From assembly GCF_016680995.1 (NCBI RefSeq), contig NZ_JAEQMG010000163.1, positions 62,001-126,000 on the forward strand: a stretch of DNA of 64,000 nucleotides, read 5' to 3'. The translations under genes were made by a program, and so were the position numbers. Below the pieces are notes generated by a model. It was not told the origin of the DNA and searched no databases. It was given only the letters and a program-made list of their open reading frames with translations. How positions within the stretch are numbered: position 1 is the stretch's first letter; the number at the start of each line of letters is the position of its first letter. This DNA is from Ruminococcus difficilis. GTDB taxonomy: Bacteria > Bacillota_A > Clostridia > Oscillospirales > Acutalibacteraceae. Shown piece after piece: positions 25,416 through 34,058 of this stretch.

Positions 25416-26885
25416 ATGAATCGAACACAAAACGGCCCTGCCTACACCTCATTGGAACAGATTTATCATCAATATAAAGACATGGTCTATTCCATCGCGC
25501 TTGCTGCCGTACAGAACCCCCGCGATGCGGAGGACATCACACTGTACACCTTCCGTGAAGCGCGCAATATCCTAAACGCGGATCCCTCCGCAAAGCACAT
25601 CGCGTCACAGCTTTTGGATATCGTGTCTGTCGAAAGCCTGCGCACGGTGAGCAACCGCGACAACGGTATCCCCTATATTAACACGCAGAACAACATCATC
25701 GGCAACGAAGCGGATGACTTCATGCTGCCGCTCGAATACGCACAGCGCAGCGATCTGCAAGCCCGCCTGATGCAGGTGATCAACGCCCTGCCCATTTATC
25801 AGCGTATGGCGCTGGTGATGTATGTATACAACCACCTGACTGTCCGCGCGGCAGCGGCGGCGATGAGATGCTCAGAACAAACCGCTCTCTCACATCTTTG
25901 CACGGCAAAGGCGACCGTCAAGCAACAGCTCGAGGAGATCGCCTATCGCAGCGGCGAATACTTCAACAGCACCGAGATGATCCCGTTCAATCAGGTCTAT
26001 ACGGGATTGATCGCGGGTCAGGCGATGTCCTCTCAGTCAGCCTCCTATATTTGGGACGCGCTGCAGCAGACCGCCGACCGCGGCGAAGCCTATGCCGCTC
26101 CTCCCGTACAGCCAAAGGGTATGTCGACCGGCTCAAAGATCGCGTTGTGGCTGTCGGCGGCGGCTTCCGTACTGGTGCTGGTCACCGTTTGCGCCGTGAT
26201 CGGATTTTCGCCCAAGGCGAGCACCAAAACGCCTTCCGCAACAGAGATCGAGACCGTCGTGGTCGTAGAGACCACCGCGCCGTCCTCTTCTTCCAAAACG
26301 ACCTCCTCCGCGCCGAGAGACCCCAAAGAACCCCGACAGCCTCAACCGGAAAGACGTCCCGAAAGGGAACCGAAGAGCAGCAGTTCGAGCAGCAAGAGCA
26401 ACAGTTCGAGCAGCAGTAAAAAGAGCAGCTCAAGCAGCAGTAAAAAGAGCAGTTCGAGCAGCTCCTCGTCGAGCAGTACGCCGAGCAGCAAGGCAGAGGA
26501 CAATGAGGAACTCACCGATTCCGAAATCCTCGCGAAGATGGCGGGCACATACAACGAACAGAAATCCGCAGCGACAGATGATTTCAATACGATGCAGATC
26601 AAATCCGACGGTTCCATCAGTCTTTTCAACCTGAGTTTTATGACCAAGGATAATACCACCGGCTATCGATACGCGACCATCTCCAATCTCACCACAAAGA
26701 AGAAGGGCATTTACAGCTTTACCGCCTCCAACGGCGACGCACCCCTCTCGGGCACCAAGTTCACCTACTACTCCGCCGGAACAGCGATCTCCGATCTTCC
26801 GTTCACATCCTCGTATTTTGAGACCGACGGAAGCGTTTTGAAAAAAGCGGTCATCGTCGACAACAGTAAAGCAGTCTACAAGTAA
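25416..26885 (+). CDS. Membrane-tethered sigma-factor-like protein 1
   Basis: A 489-residue protein with an unusual plan. Residues 13-75 match sigma-70 region 2 (LEQIYHQYKDMVYSIAL, NPRDAEDITLYTF), and 115-172 match region 4 with a helix-turn-helix (LPIYQRMALVMYVYNHLTVRAAA onward). A conserved linker (181-215; FNSTEMIPFNQVY..LIAG..MS) leads to one transmembrane helix (241-264). Outside come a Pro/Arg-rich stretch, a Ser-rich segment (321-358) and a C-terminal beta-rich domain (about 365-489; MAGTYNEQ, SGTKFTYYSAGTAIS). So a sigma-like module is built into the membrane with an external domain, without a separate anti-sigma factor. GGAGGATGAAGT precedes the ATG. The next gene is a paralogue. Confidence 0.85.
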   Translation: MNRTQNGPAYTSLEQIYHQYKDMVYSIALAAVQNPRDAEDITLYTFREARNILNADPSAKHIASQLLDIVSVESLRTVSNRDNGIPYINTQNNIIGNEADDFMLPLEYAQRSDLQARLMQVINALPIYQRMALVMYVYNHLTVRAAAAAMRCSEQTALSHLCTAKATVKQQLEEIAYRSGEYFNSTEMIPFNQVYTGLIAGQAMSSQSASYIWDALQQTADRGEAYAAPPVQPKGMSTGSKIALWLSAAASVLVLVTVCAVIGFSPKASTKTPSATEIETVVVVETTAPSSSSKTTSSAPRDPKEPRQPQPERRPEREPKSSSSSSKSNSSSSSKKSSSSSSKKSSSSSSSSSSTPSSKAEDNEELTDSEILAKMAGTYNEQKSAATDDFNTMQIKSDGSISLFNLSFMTKDNTTGYRYATISNLTTKKKGIYSFTASNGDAPLSGTKFTYYSAGTAISDLPFTSSYFETDGSVLKKAVIVDNSKAVYK

Positions 26886-26968
26886 CACATCCGCATCGGT
26901 TTTCAGCGACGTAAATACTCACAGATAAGGGGCGACCGATCCCCTTATCCAAATCAAGGAAGGTTCCC

Positions 26969-28360
26969 ATGAATTCTTATATCTATTCACTGATACTCAA
27001 CGCCAAGCAGGGTGATCTCAAGGCGTTGGAACAGCTCTATATCAAATACAAAGACAGCGTATACGCGCTGGCGCTTACTACGACAAAGAGCGCCAAAGAA
27101 GCCGAAGAAGTGACTCGCCTGACTTTTATGCAGGTATGCGATCATATCGCCTCCTTAGAGGATCCCAACAGCTTTGACGTTTGGCTGCAGTACATCGCGC
27201 TGAACGAAAGCAACACCTTTCACCGCAACAACAGCCATTCCGACGAGCGCGAGTCGCCCGGCAAATACGAACAGCGGATCGAGGATGACTTTTTCCTGCC
27301 GCAGGACTACATCGAGCGCTTTGACCTCTCCTATCGCCTGAGGATGATCATCGAAGGTCTGCCGAAGATCAGACGACAAACACTGATCCTCTCGCTCTAT
27401 GACAAGCTCGCTCCCATTGAGATCGCACAGATCATGGGCTGTACAGAAGAGGAGATCGTCACCCGCATCCGCTGTACAAAAGGTCACATCAAGACGGAGA
27501 TAGAGGATCGTGAGCATGAGACCGGCGAGAAGTTTTCCAATGCCACGCTGGTTCCCTTTGACAACGTCTATTCCTCTCTGATCCACTCGCGCGTGATGTC
27601 GGCGGAGACGGCGGCTCAGATCTGGAAGCAGATCCGGGCATACGCGGAGTCGGAGCGCGGTATCTGCGCCGGCAAAAAAAGGATGTCCGTCGGCGTCAAA
27701 GCGATGATCGCCGCGTCGATCGCGATCATCGTCATCTGTGCCGGGATCATCACACTGCTTTTAGCGGGTCCGTCGTTCCGGGCAAATAAGGCAGTCAGAT
27801 CCGACACGGCTGAAACGACCGCCGCCACCGAAGCGGCAACGCAGGCTCCCGCGACATCTGTCGTATCCGACGCTGCCGACACAGTCACGGAAAAAACGTC
27901 TGATTCTCCCAATCCGGAACCTGTACCGGAGGAAAAATCCGTATCGGAACCCGAAGAGCAAGAAACTCCCGCGTCAAACGATAACAGCGAGCTCCTCTCC
28001 ACGATAGCGGGATCCTATTATATGCCTCAGATGGCAGGATACACACATGTTTCGTTGGGGATCGAAAACGGTACCGTCACACAACACGTCTTCGGCGGCG
28101 GTGCAGAGCCCATTAACAAAAGTGAATCCGGCGAGATCAACTCGGTCAGTAAAGTCAGCGACACTGTGATCCGATATGAATCATCCTCCGGCGCCGCCTT
28201 CAGCGGAACCTATTACGGCGCCGATACGCCGCTGTCACAGGTACCCTCTTCGACAATCGAATATCTGTCCGGATTCAATCGTTATAATCTTTCCGGCGAT
28301 ACGCTCGGGATCACCATCGTCGTCGACGATCAAAACACCTGTTATGTCAAGAACGAATGA
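26969..28360 (+). CDS. Membrane-tethered sigma-factor-like protein 2
   Basis: A 463-residue paralogue of the preceding gene, 83 bases downstream, same plan: sigma region 2 (about 14-70; LEQLYIKYKDSVYALAL, SAKEAEEVTRLTF), region 4 (about 122-178; LPKIRRQTLILSLYDKLAPIEIA, helix-turn-helix IMGCTEEEIVTRI), the same linker (187-221; FSNATLVPFDNVYSSLI..MSAETAAQIW), one transmembrane helix (244-267), an acidic Thr/Glu/Pro linker and a C-terminal domain sharing IAGSYY and SGTYYGADTPLSQVP with the first protein. Sequence between the two has diverged strongly outside these anchors, so the pair probably senses different ligands. The Ser-rich tract is replaced by an acidic linker. Confidence 0.85.
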   Translation: MNSYIYSLILNAKQGDLKALEQLYIKYKDSVYALALTTTKSAKEAEEVTRLTFMQVCDHIASLEDPNSFDVWLQYIALNESNTFHRNNSHSDERESPGKYEQRIEDDFFLPQDYIERFDLSYRLRMIIEGLPKIRRQTLILSLYDKLAPIEIAQIMGCTEEEIVTRIRCTKGHIKTEIEDREHETGEKFSNATLVPFDNVYSSLIHSRVMSAETAAQIWKQIRAYAESERGICAGKKRMSVGVKAMIAASIAIIVICAGIITLLLAGPSFRANKAVRSDTAETTAATEAATQAPATSVVSDAADTVTEKTSDSPNPEPVPEEKSVSEPEEQETPASNDNSELLSTIAGSYYMPQMAGYTHVSLGIENGTVTQHVFGGGAEPINKSESGEINSVSKVSDTVIRYESSSGAAFSGTYYGADTPLSQVPSSTIEYLSGFNRYNLSGDTLGITIVVDDQNTCYVKNE

Positions 28361-28377
28361 ACAATCCGCCCTATAGT

Positions 28378-28413
28378 AAAATCCCCTTTCACACCAAAGG
28401 TGAAAGGGGATTT
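28378..28413. terminator. Bidirectional terminator
   Basis: AATCCCCTTTCAC/GTGAAAGGGGATTT between the second sigma-like gene and the convergent GH3-like gene. Confidence 0.88.
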
Positions 28414-28424
28414 GTCATTATCGA

Positions 28425-29666
28425 TTATTTGATGATCTTCGCGGTATACTTGTAGGCGAGCACACGGGTACAGGCTTCTTTGAGCTGAGCCTCGGTAATG
28501 GTACCGTCGTTGACCGCGGCGAGGATATCGTTATACGCGGTCGCGTAGTCGCGCACAAGGATCAGATCGTTGCCCGCGAGCACCGCCTGGACAGCGGGCT
28601 TCTTGCCGTCGGCATATGCGGAATAGTCGGCGTCGTCGAGCACATCGGTCATGATGATACCGGAGAATCCAACCGTATCACGCAGCTCTTTGTGCAGCGA
28701 GGGTGATAGCGCCGCCGTATGGTTGGGATCGATCTTCTGCACCACGACGTTCGACATCATCACGCAGTGAGCGCCGGCGTTCACGCCCTTCTTGAACGGC
28801 GTATAGTCCGTGTTGCGGATGGTATCGGCTTCACGGTCATCCATGACCGCTCCCACGCCGGTGTTGGCGCTGTCGGGGATGGTTCCGTATCCGGGGAAGT
28901 GCTGTAATACGATCGACACGCCGCGGGGCTGGTCGAACTTTGCCGCGTATTCGGCAAAGGAGGAAACGGTATCGACGTCGCCGCTGATGGAACGCGAATA
29001 CATGATCTGGTCAGAGGAGGTCGCGAGGTCGATAACCGGAGTGAGGTTCATATTGAAGCCTGTTTCCTTGAGCAGGAGGGTCTTGCTCTCCTCCGCCTTT
29101 TCTACGCCCTGCAGCCCGCCGATGTCAAACTCCGTCCTCGGCGCGTTGAAGTCGTATTGCTCAAAGCCCGGCAGGTCGGAGATCGTCGTATTGGGACCGC
29201 CCTCTTCCTGCGCTGCTAAGATCGGCTTTGTTTTGAGATCCTTCGCGGCGGCGGTCAGGGTCGCGGGGATCTGCTCTTTTGTCATCCCCTGAAAATTCTC
29301 TTTTGTGAACAGCATACCCGCCAGCGAATACTGCTTCATCTGTGCCGCTGCGGTAGTGGTGTCGGGACAGATGCCCATGATCAGCTGACCGACCATCTCT
29401 TCCTTTGACATAGAGGAAACATAGGTATCCGCTTGACTCTTGCCGCTCTCAAATACGTCGGAGGAACCTACTGCCGTATCGTCGCGTTTGGCGTTCGCCT
29501 CGGTGGGCGCTTTGACGGGAGCTTTGGTTTCTTCCACCGCCTCGACCGCCTCGGTCTCTGCCGCTTTCTCGGGCTGCTTTACCTTCATATAATGAAACAG
29601 CGCGATACCGAACGCGAGAACCGCGACCAGAACCAACGCAACGGATATGATCACAAATTTTTTCAT
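28425..29666 (-). CDS. GH3-like beta-N-acetylhexosaminidase homologue, membrane-anchored, catalytic residues altered
   Basis: A 413-residue protein with an N-terminal anchor helix (4-27), an Ala/Glu/Thr linker and a GH3 N-terminal barrel. Family positions: QEEGG (153-157; usually DQEGG), QHFPGY (255-260; usually KHFPGH) and MTDVL with the putative nucleophile Asp341. In NagZ-type enzymes the loop after KHFPG supplies a catalytic Asp-His pair; here the loop reads DSANTG (265-270) and has no His. The Lys to Gln change removes another substrate contact. It may have low or altered activity, or bind rather than cleave muropeptides. AGGAGG lies six bases before the ATG at 29666. Confidence 0.8.
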   Translation of the reverse strand: MKKFVIISVALVLVAVLAFGIALFHYMKVKQPEKAAETEAVEAVEETKAPVKAPTEANAKRDDTAVGSSDVFESGKSQADTYVSSMSKEEMVGQLIMGICPDTTTAAAQMKQYSLAGMLFTKENFQGMTKEQIPATLTAAAKDLKTKPILAAQEEGGPNTTISDLPGFEQYDFNAPRTEFDIGGLQGVEKAEESKTLLLKETGFNMNLTPVIDLATSSDQIMYSRSISGDVDTVSSFAEYAAKFDQPRGVSIVLQHFPGYGTIPDSANTGVGAVMDDREADTIRNTDYTPFKKGVNAGAHCVMMSNVVVQKIDPNHTAALSPSLHKELRDTVGFSGIIMTDVLDDADYSAYADGKKPAVQAVLAGNDLILVRDYATAYNDILAAVNDGTITEAQLKEACTRVLAYKYTAKIIK

Positions 29667-29825
29667 GGAGCGCCTCCTGTTACGCCGTGTCTCCCGCTTT
29701 GCGGGAAAGGGCTTTGCCGTCGCGGCGTAAGAGTAATACTGATACTGACATTTTATCACACGGCTCTGCTCTTTTCAACAATTGTTGCCAAAGTGTAATT
29801 ATTTATCATGATCGCTCATGACAGC

Positions 29826-29854
29826 AAAACAGCTCCCCCGGTCGGGAGAGCTGT
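29826..29854 (-). terminator. Terminator behind the LCP gene
   Basis: On the minus strand ACAGCTCTCCC/GGGGGAGCTGT followed by TTTTG, 92 bases after the LCP stop. The intervening bases hold another AATGCGC/GCGCATT hairpin. Confidence 0.78.
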
Positions 29855-29946
29855 CAACGTGTTGATATACTTTTCAATGTGTCACTTGAACGGACACATA
29901 TGTCTGCCGAAGGATCATAATGCGCCGCCTTTGCAGCCGGAGCGCA

Positions 29947-31431
29947 TTATTTTTTGAGACCTTCGGGAACTTCTGCCAGCGGCGTATAGAACACATGGAG
30001 CATCGTCTTGATCGTTTCTTCATTGGTCACGCGCATCTCGGCGTATTCGCCCTTGGTGATCGGACCCTTGAGGCTGACGTATTCGATATCCGAAGAATTG
30101 CGGAGCTTTGTCACCGCCGTAGAAGCGATATAGGTGATCTTAGCCAGATCGAGCGAGGAGTCGGAGTTGACCTTGATCTCATTATACAGCTTCGTGATCA
30201 CGGAGATATCCTTCTTCGCGGCGGGTATGATCGAGCTCATAAACGCACGGATGTACTCCTGCTGACGCTGCATACGCTCATTGTTGGAATCGAGCTTGCT
30301 CGTATCACGCGAACGCACATAGACGTCCGCCTCCTTGCCGTGCAGGGTGACCGTTTCACCTTCGTTGATGGTACGGCCGTCGATCGGCGAGGTGAAGGTC
30401 ATCGACGACACCAGCGTCACGCCGCCGATGGTATCGTTGAGCGTGACCAGCGCTTTCATATTGATCGCAAAGTAATTCTTGAGAGGCAGTCCGTAGAACA
30501 GCCGGGACAACGACTTTGTCGTATTCTCGCCGCCGTGAACCTTTCCGCCCGCGTAGGCGTAAGAGTACGCGATCTGCAGCTTTTGGGTCTCGATAAAATC
30601 GCCCAGATCGGAATACAGATCCACATCCGCCATCGTATCACGCGATACGCCCAGTATCTTCATGGCGCCGGTCTCGGTATCGATCGACATAGTATAGATC
30701 GCGTCGGACATCTCCATCGCGGTATTGTCGCCCGAGATGCCTTCATCCACGCCGATAAAGACGATATTGATGAGGTTCTCGTTCAGCTGATAGGACACGC
30801 CGTTATAGGTGATCACACGGCCGCTGTTATCCGCCTTGACGATCTGGTTGCCCTTTTCATCAGCGGAGGGCGTCTCGACGTCGAAGCCGTCATAATCGTG
30901 CATACTGAGGCGGCCGATCTCTCTGAGGATCAAAAAGGTGCCCGCAAAGGCGATCATCAGCGCCAAGATCGCCGAGACGGCTATGATCACAACCTTTTTC
31001 CAAGTTGCGAGATGCTTGAACTTATGATGATGGTGGCGATGTCTTTTTTTATGCTTTTTGCCTTTCTTCCTTTTAACGAAGATGTATCCCTCGTCCGCCT
31101 GTGCCTGTTCCTCCGCGGAGGCGGTCTTGGTGTTGCCCGAATGGGTGGAAACATGCCTGCGGCTGTTGTGCTGCTTGAATGTTTCCTTCGGAACAACATA
31201 GTCAAAGGACTCGACCGGCAGGATCACGGTTTTGTCGACGTATTCGCCGCTTCGGGTATCGGACGCCAGTTCGATCTCTTCCCCGTTCGGCGAGGCGGTC
31301 GTTTTTGCCACCGCGGTATCTTCCCGCGCCTGCGGTATTACAGGCTCCCGGTGTTGCGTGCCTTTTGCGGCGCGCTTCACCTGTGCCCGATAACGACGGG
31401 GCTGATCAGTCATGTTGTCTTGTTGCTTCAT
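29947..31431 (-). CDS. LytR-CpsA-Psr (LCP) family cell-wall ligase with long cytoplasmic region
   Basis: A 494-residue LCP protein; these enzymes transfer undecaprenyl-linked glycopolymers to peptidoglycan. The first ~145 residues are cytoplasmic and end in a Lys/His-rich patch (KKHKKRHRHHHHKFKH), much longer than in typical LCPs. A transmembrane helix (about 153-175) precedes the external LCP domain: VSRDTMADV (usual IPRDT motif), YVRSRDTSKLD and ERMQRQQEYIRA carry the conserved Arg/Asp residues that bind the pyrophosphate. The start overlaps the end of the sortase gene by 26 bases, so the two are coupled. An alternative start is Met7. Confidence 0.9.
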   Translation of the reverse strand: MKQQDNMTDQPRRYRAQVKRAAKGTQHREPVIPQAREDTAVAKTTASPNGEEIELASDTRSGEYVDKTVILPVESFDYVVPKETFKQHNSRRHVSTHSGNTKTASAEEQAQADEGYIFVKRKKGKKHKKRHRHHHHKFKHLATWKKVVIIAVSAILALMIAFAGTFLILREIGRLSMHDYDGFDVETPSADEKGNQIVKADNSGRVITYNGVSYQLNENLINIVFIGVDEGISGDNTAMEMSDAIYTMSIDTETGAMKILGVSRDTMADVDLYSDLGDFIETQKLQIAYSYAYAGGKVHGGENTTKSLSRLFYGLPLKNYFAINMKALVTLNDTIGGVTLVSSMTFTSPIDGRTINEGETVTLHGKEADVYVRSRDTSKLDSNNERMQRQQEYIRAFMSSIIPAAKKDISVITKLYNEIKVNSDSSLDLAKITYIASTAVTKLRNSSDIEYVSLKGPITKGEYAEMRVTNEETIKTMLHVFYTPLAEVPEGLKK

Positions 31432-32251
31432 CCACCAGCACCCCCTGTACCAGATATCGTGTATCCGACGGACCGCTTGTACATGTGCTCAACGTCAGGA
31501 TCTTGTTATCGGTCGTGAGAGTGACGCCCTCGCGCACATTCGCGTCGATAGCATGAGGATCCAGCGTTTCATCCAGATAGCTTTGGAATACTTCGTCATT
31601 CGCGAAGTTGTTCGTGTTCAGGATGTGTCTGTCATCGTAGGTATAAGCGGAATAGATCAGATAGGTGAACACCTTGTCCTTCGTCAGGACAAAAGCAGTA
31701 TTATTCTGGTCAAAGAACTCCTTGTTCCCGAAATTGTGCAGGGTAGCAAACATCGTGCCGTTGAGCATATTATGCCCGTACATCACGGTGACTCTGTCGT
31801 GCATATCGGGACTGTTCTTGATCTCGGAATAGATCGTGCCCGAGAACTGATACTGGCGGTAGACATTGTTCTCCAGATAAAAGCTGTCGTCGCCGTCGGA
31901 GGTACTGCGGGCAACAGGGTAATCCACGGCGGTGTTCGGGATATAGATCCACGCGTAGACGTCGGGATTGATCTCCATCAGCTCATCAAAGCTGGGCTGG
32001 TAGTCATTCAGCACGGCGGGCTGATGACCCCACGCCTCTGTCGCGCCTGTATAAACTTCTGACTCCGTAGGCTCCGCCGTGGGTCGCTGCGTCGAGGCAG
32101 TCGTTTCATCGCGGGTGGCAACCGTCGGAAGCACCTCGCCGTTGATGTCCGGTTGATTGAAATAGCGGATCAGGAATATCACCGCGCCGATTATGACAAG
32201 GATACAAACGCAAAGCAACGCGATCCACTGAGGCTTTTTGATTTTTTTCAT
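31406..32251 (-). CDS. srtB: Class B sortase
   Basis: A 281-residue class B sortase, which anchors secreted proteins or builds surface structures through a sorting signal. N-terminal signal anchor (8-29), a Thr-rich stalk, then the sortase barrel (about 95-275). Catalytic residues: His in YGHNMLNG (about 160), Cys in LSTCTSG and Arg in DTRYLVQG near the C-terminus. The extra N-terminal helix before FDELMEINPDVYAWI is typical of class B. It is followed by an LCP gene in the same operon. No sortase substrate with a recognisable sorting signal was seen in the window; a scaffoldin elsewhere is a possible client. GGAG lies five bases before the ATG. Confidence 0.93.
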   Translation of the reverse strand: MKKIKKPQWIALLCVCILVIIGAVIFLIRYFNQPDINGEVLPTVATRDETTASTQRPTAEPTESEVYTGATEAWGHQPAVLNDYQPSFDELMEINPDVYAWIYIPNTAVDYPVARSTSDGDDSFYLENNVYRQYQFSGTIYSEIKNSPDMHDRVTVMYGHNMLNGTMFATLHNFGNKEFFDQNNTAFVLTKDKVFTYLIYSAYTYDDRHILNTNNFANDEVFQSYLDETLDPHAIDANVREGVTLTTDNKILTLSTCTSGPSDTRYLVQGVLVDEATRQHD

Positions 32252-32426
32252 AATAACTCCATTCGGGAGGGAACAAACAAGGATTCACTCCCCCATATTA
32301 AATCAGTATATTATTATACCCCTATCTTTCTCTGTTGTCAAATCCATTTATCTATCATCTTTGACAAAAGCCGCGGGATATTTGACCCATCAACTAATCA
32401 CTAAGCACTGATCACTGATCACTAAA

Positions 32427-32457
32427 TAAAAAAGAGGCCGTCAAACGACGACCTCCG
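32427..32457 (-). terminator. Terminator of the pyrR-uraA operon
   Basis: On the minus strand GAGGTCGTC/GACGGCCTC then TTTTTT, 12 bases behind the permease stop. Confidence 0.88.
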
Positions 32458-32468
32458 ATGAATGAAGA

Positions 32469-33974
32469 TTATTCTGCTTTCTTCTTTTTGCTCAGCATGA
32501 CGTTGGTCAGGATACCGAGGATCAGCGCGCACGCTACGGTGGTGACGGTGATGGTGCCGAAGGTCAGGATGAATCCGCCCACACCGGTGATCAGGATCAC
32601 GGAAGCGGTGAACAGGTTGCGGTTATCGTCCAGATCGACCTTCTGGAGCATCTTCAGACCGGAAACGGCGATAAAGCCGTACAGCGCGATACATACGCCG
32701 CCCATGACGCAGCTCGGGATGGTGCTCAGGAAAGCGACAAACGGAGCGATGAAGGAGATGATGATCGCCTCGCACGCGGTCACGATGATCGTGCTGACAG
32801 AAGCGTTCTTGGTGATCGCGACACAGCCGATGGACTCACCGTAGGTGGTGTTGGGGCAGCCGCCGAAGACCGCGCCTACCATCGAGCCGATACCGTCGCC
32901 CAGCAGGGTCCTGCTCAAACCCGGATCCTCTAAAAGATCATGCTCGATGATGGAGCTGAGGTTCTTATGATCGGCGATATGCTCCGCGAATACAACGAAC
33001 GCGACCGGGACATACGCCGCGGCGATGGTGCCGATATAAGCGCCGTTGACCTCGCCGAACGCGCCGAACGCCTTGAGGAAGGAGAAGTCGGGCACCGCGA
33101 TAAAGCTTGAGACGCCGATCACCTTAAAGTTGTTGATCAGCGCGGAATAGTCGATGACCATCAGCGCCGCGTTACCGGTAGCCTTACCGATAAAGTAGAA
33201 GATCGTCGCCACCAGATAGCCCGCCAAGATACCGATGATGAACGGTATCAGCCGCGCCATCTTCTTGCCGTATACGGAACACAGCATGACGACCGCCAGG
33301 GTCACCAGACCGCAGATGATCGCGACATAAGGAGAGCCGGGCTGGGTGGCAGCGGTCAGATTGCCGTTCTCATCCGGAGTCAGCGTGATGCTCTCGTTGA
33401 CAGTACCGTCATCGTTGACGGCAACGTAAGAAGAGGCGATCGTGCCGTCTTCATTGATGGTGCCCACCTCGACCGCCTGTACCTGTGCCATATCGACAGG
33501 AGCGGTATAATTCACCTTGCTCAGATCGCCGATCGCGTTTCCGGCAAGCGAAAGACCGATGATCGCAACGATCGGGCCGATAACAACAGCGGGCATGATC
33601 TTGTTGATCCACTTGACGCCGGCAAATTTAATGATCAGCGCGATCACGACATAGACAAGTCCCGCGAGCGCCGCACCGATGATCAGACCGACATAGCCCA
33701 GCGCCGCGCTTGCCGCGCCGCTGAACGCCGCGAACATCGCGCCGAGGAAGGCGAACGAGGAGCCGAGGAAGACAGGGCTCTTTGCCTTAGTGAACAGGAC
33801 ATACACCAGCGTACCGATACCCGCGCCGAACAGCGCCGCGGAGGTACTCATTCCGTTGCCAACGATCATCGGAACAGCGATGGTCGCCGCCATGATCGCC
33901 AACAGCTGCTGGAACGCAAAAATGATAAGCTGACCGAATTTGGGCTTATCCTTTACGTTGTAGATCATTTTCAT
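32469..33974 (-). CDS. uraA: Uracil permease (NCS2 family)
   Basis: A 501-residue uracil:proton symporter of the NCS2 family with about 14 hydrophobic segments. The family core is present: FAEHIADHKNLS near residue 320 and GLSRTLLGDGIGSMVGAVFGGCPNTTYGE-type sequence (about 350-375), where the two half-helices meet the pyrimidine. A polar insert of about 70 residues (about 150-220) with runs like NEDGTIA and TLTPDENGN lies between early helices and is outside the membrane; UraA of other species is near 430 residues. Located directly behind pyrR, so it is under PyrR attenuation. Also named pyrP in Bacillus. Confidence 0.92.
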   Translation of the reverse strand: MKMIYNVKDKPKFGQLIIFAFQQLLAIMAATIAVPMIVGNGMSTSAALFGAGIGTLVYVLFTKAKSPVFLGSSFAFLGAMFAAFSGAASAALGYVGLIIGAALAGLVYVVIALIIKFAGVKWINKIMPAVVIGPIVAIIGLSLAGNAIGDLSKVNYTAPVDMAQVQAVEVGTINEDGTIASSYVAVNDDGTVNESITLTPDENGNLTAATQPGSPYVAIICGLVTLAVVMLCSVYGKKMARLIPFIIGILAGYLVATIFYFIGKATGNAALMVIDYSALINNFKVIGVSSFIAVPDFSFLKAFGAFGEVNGAYIGTIAAAYVPVAFVVFAEHIADHKNLSSIIEHDLLEDPGLSRTLLGDGIGSMVGAVFGGCPNTTYGESIGCVAITKNASVSTIIVTACEAIIISFIAPFVAFLSTIPSCVMGGVCIALYGFIAVSGLKMLQKVDLDDNRNLFTASVILITGVGGFILTFGTITVTTVACALILGILTNVMLSKKKKAE

Positions 33975-34004
33975 TTTGGATTTCCCCCTTGAAATATATT
34001 TAGT

Positions 34005-34052
34005 AGGGACGGGAAATGCCCGTCCGCGGACGATCGATGATCGTCCCTACAA
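34005..34052. repeat. Family 3 palindromic repeat between pyrR and uraA
   Basis: GTAGGGACGGG..CCCGTCC then GGACGATC..GATCGTCCCTAC; the outer arms GTAGGGACG/CGTCCCTAC also pair. It fills most of the pyrR-uraA spacer and could fold in the mRNA. Confidence 0.65.
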
Positions 34053-34058
34053 AAAGGC

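Noticed and set aside
26372..26480. AGCAGC-type repeats in the sigma-like gene as a separate repeat element
   Set aside because: They encode the Ser-rich linker of the protein and stay in frame; a coding low-complexity tract is the simpler reading.
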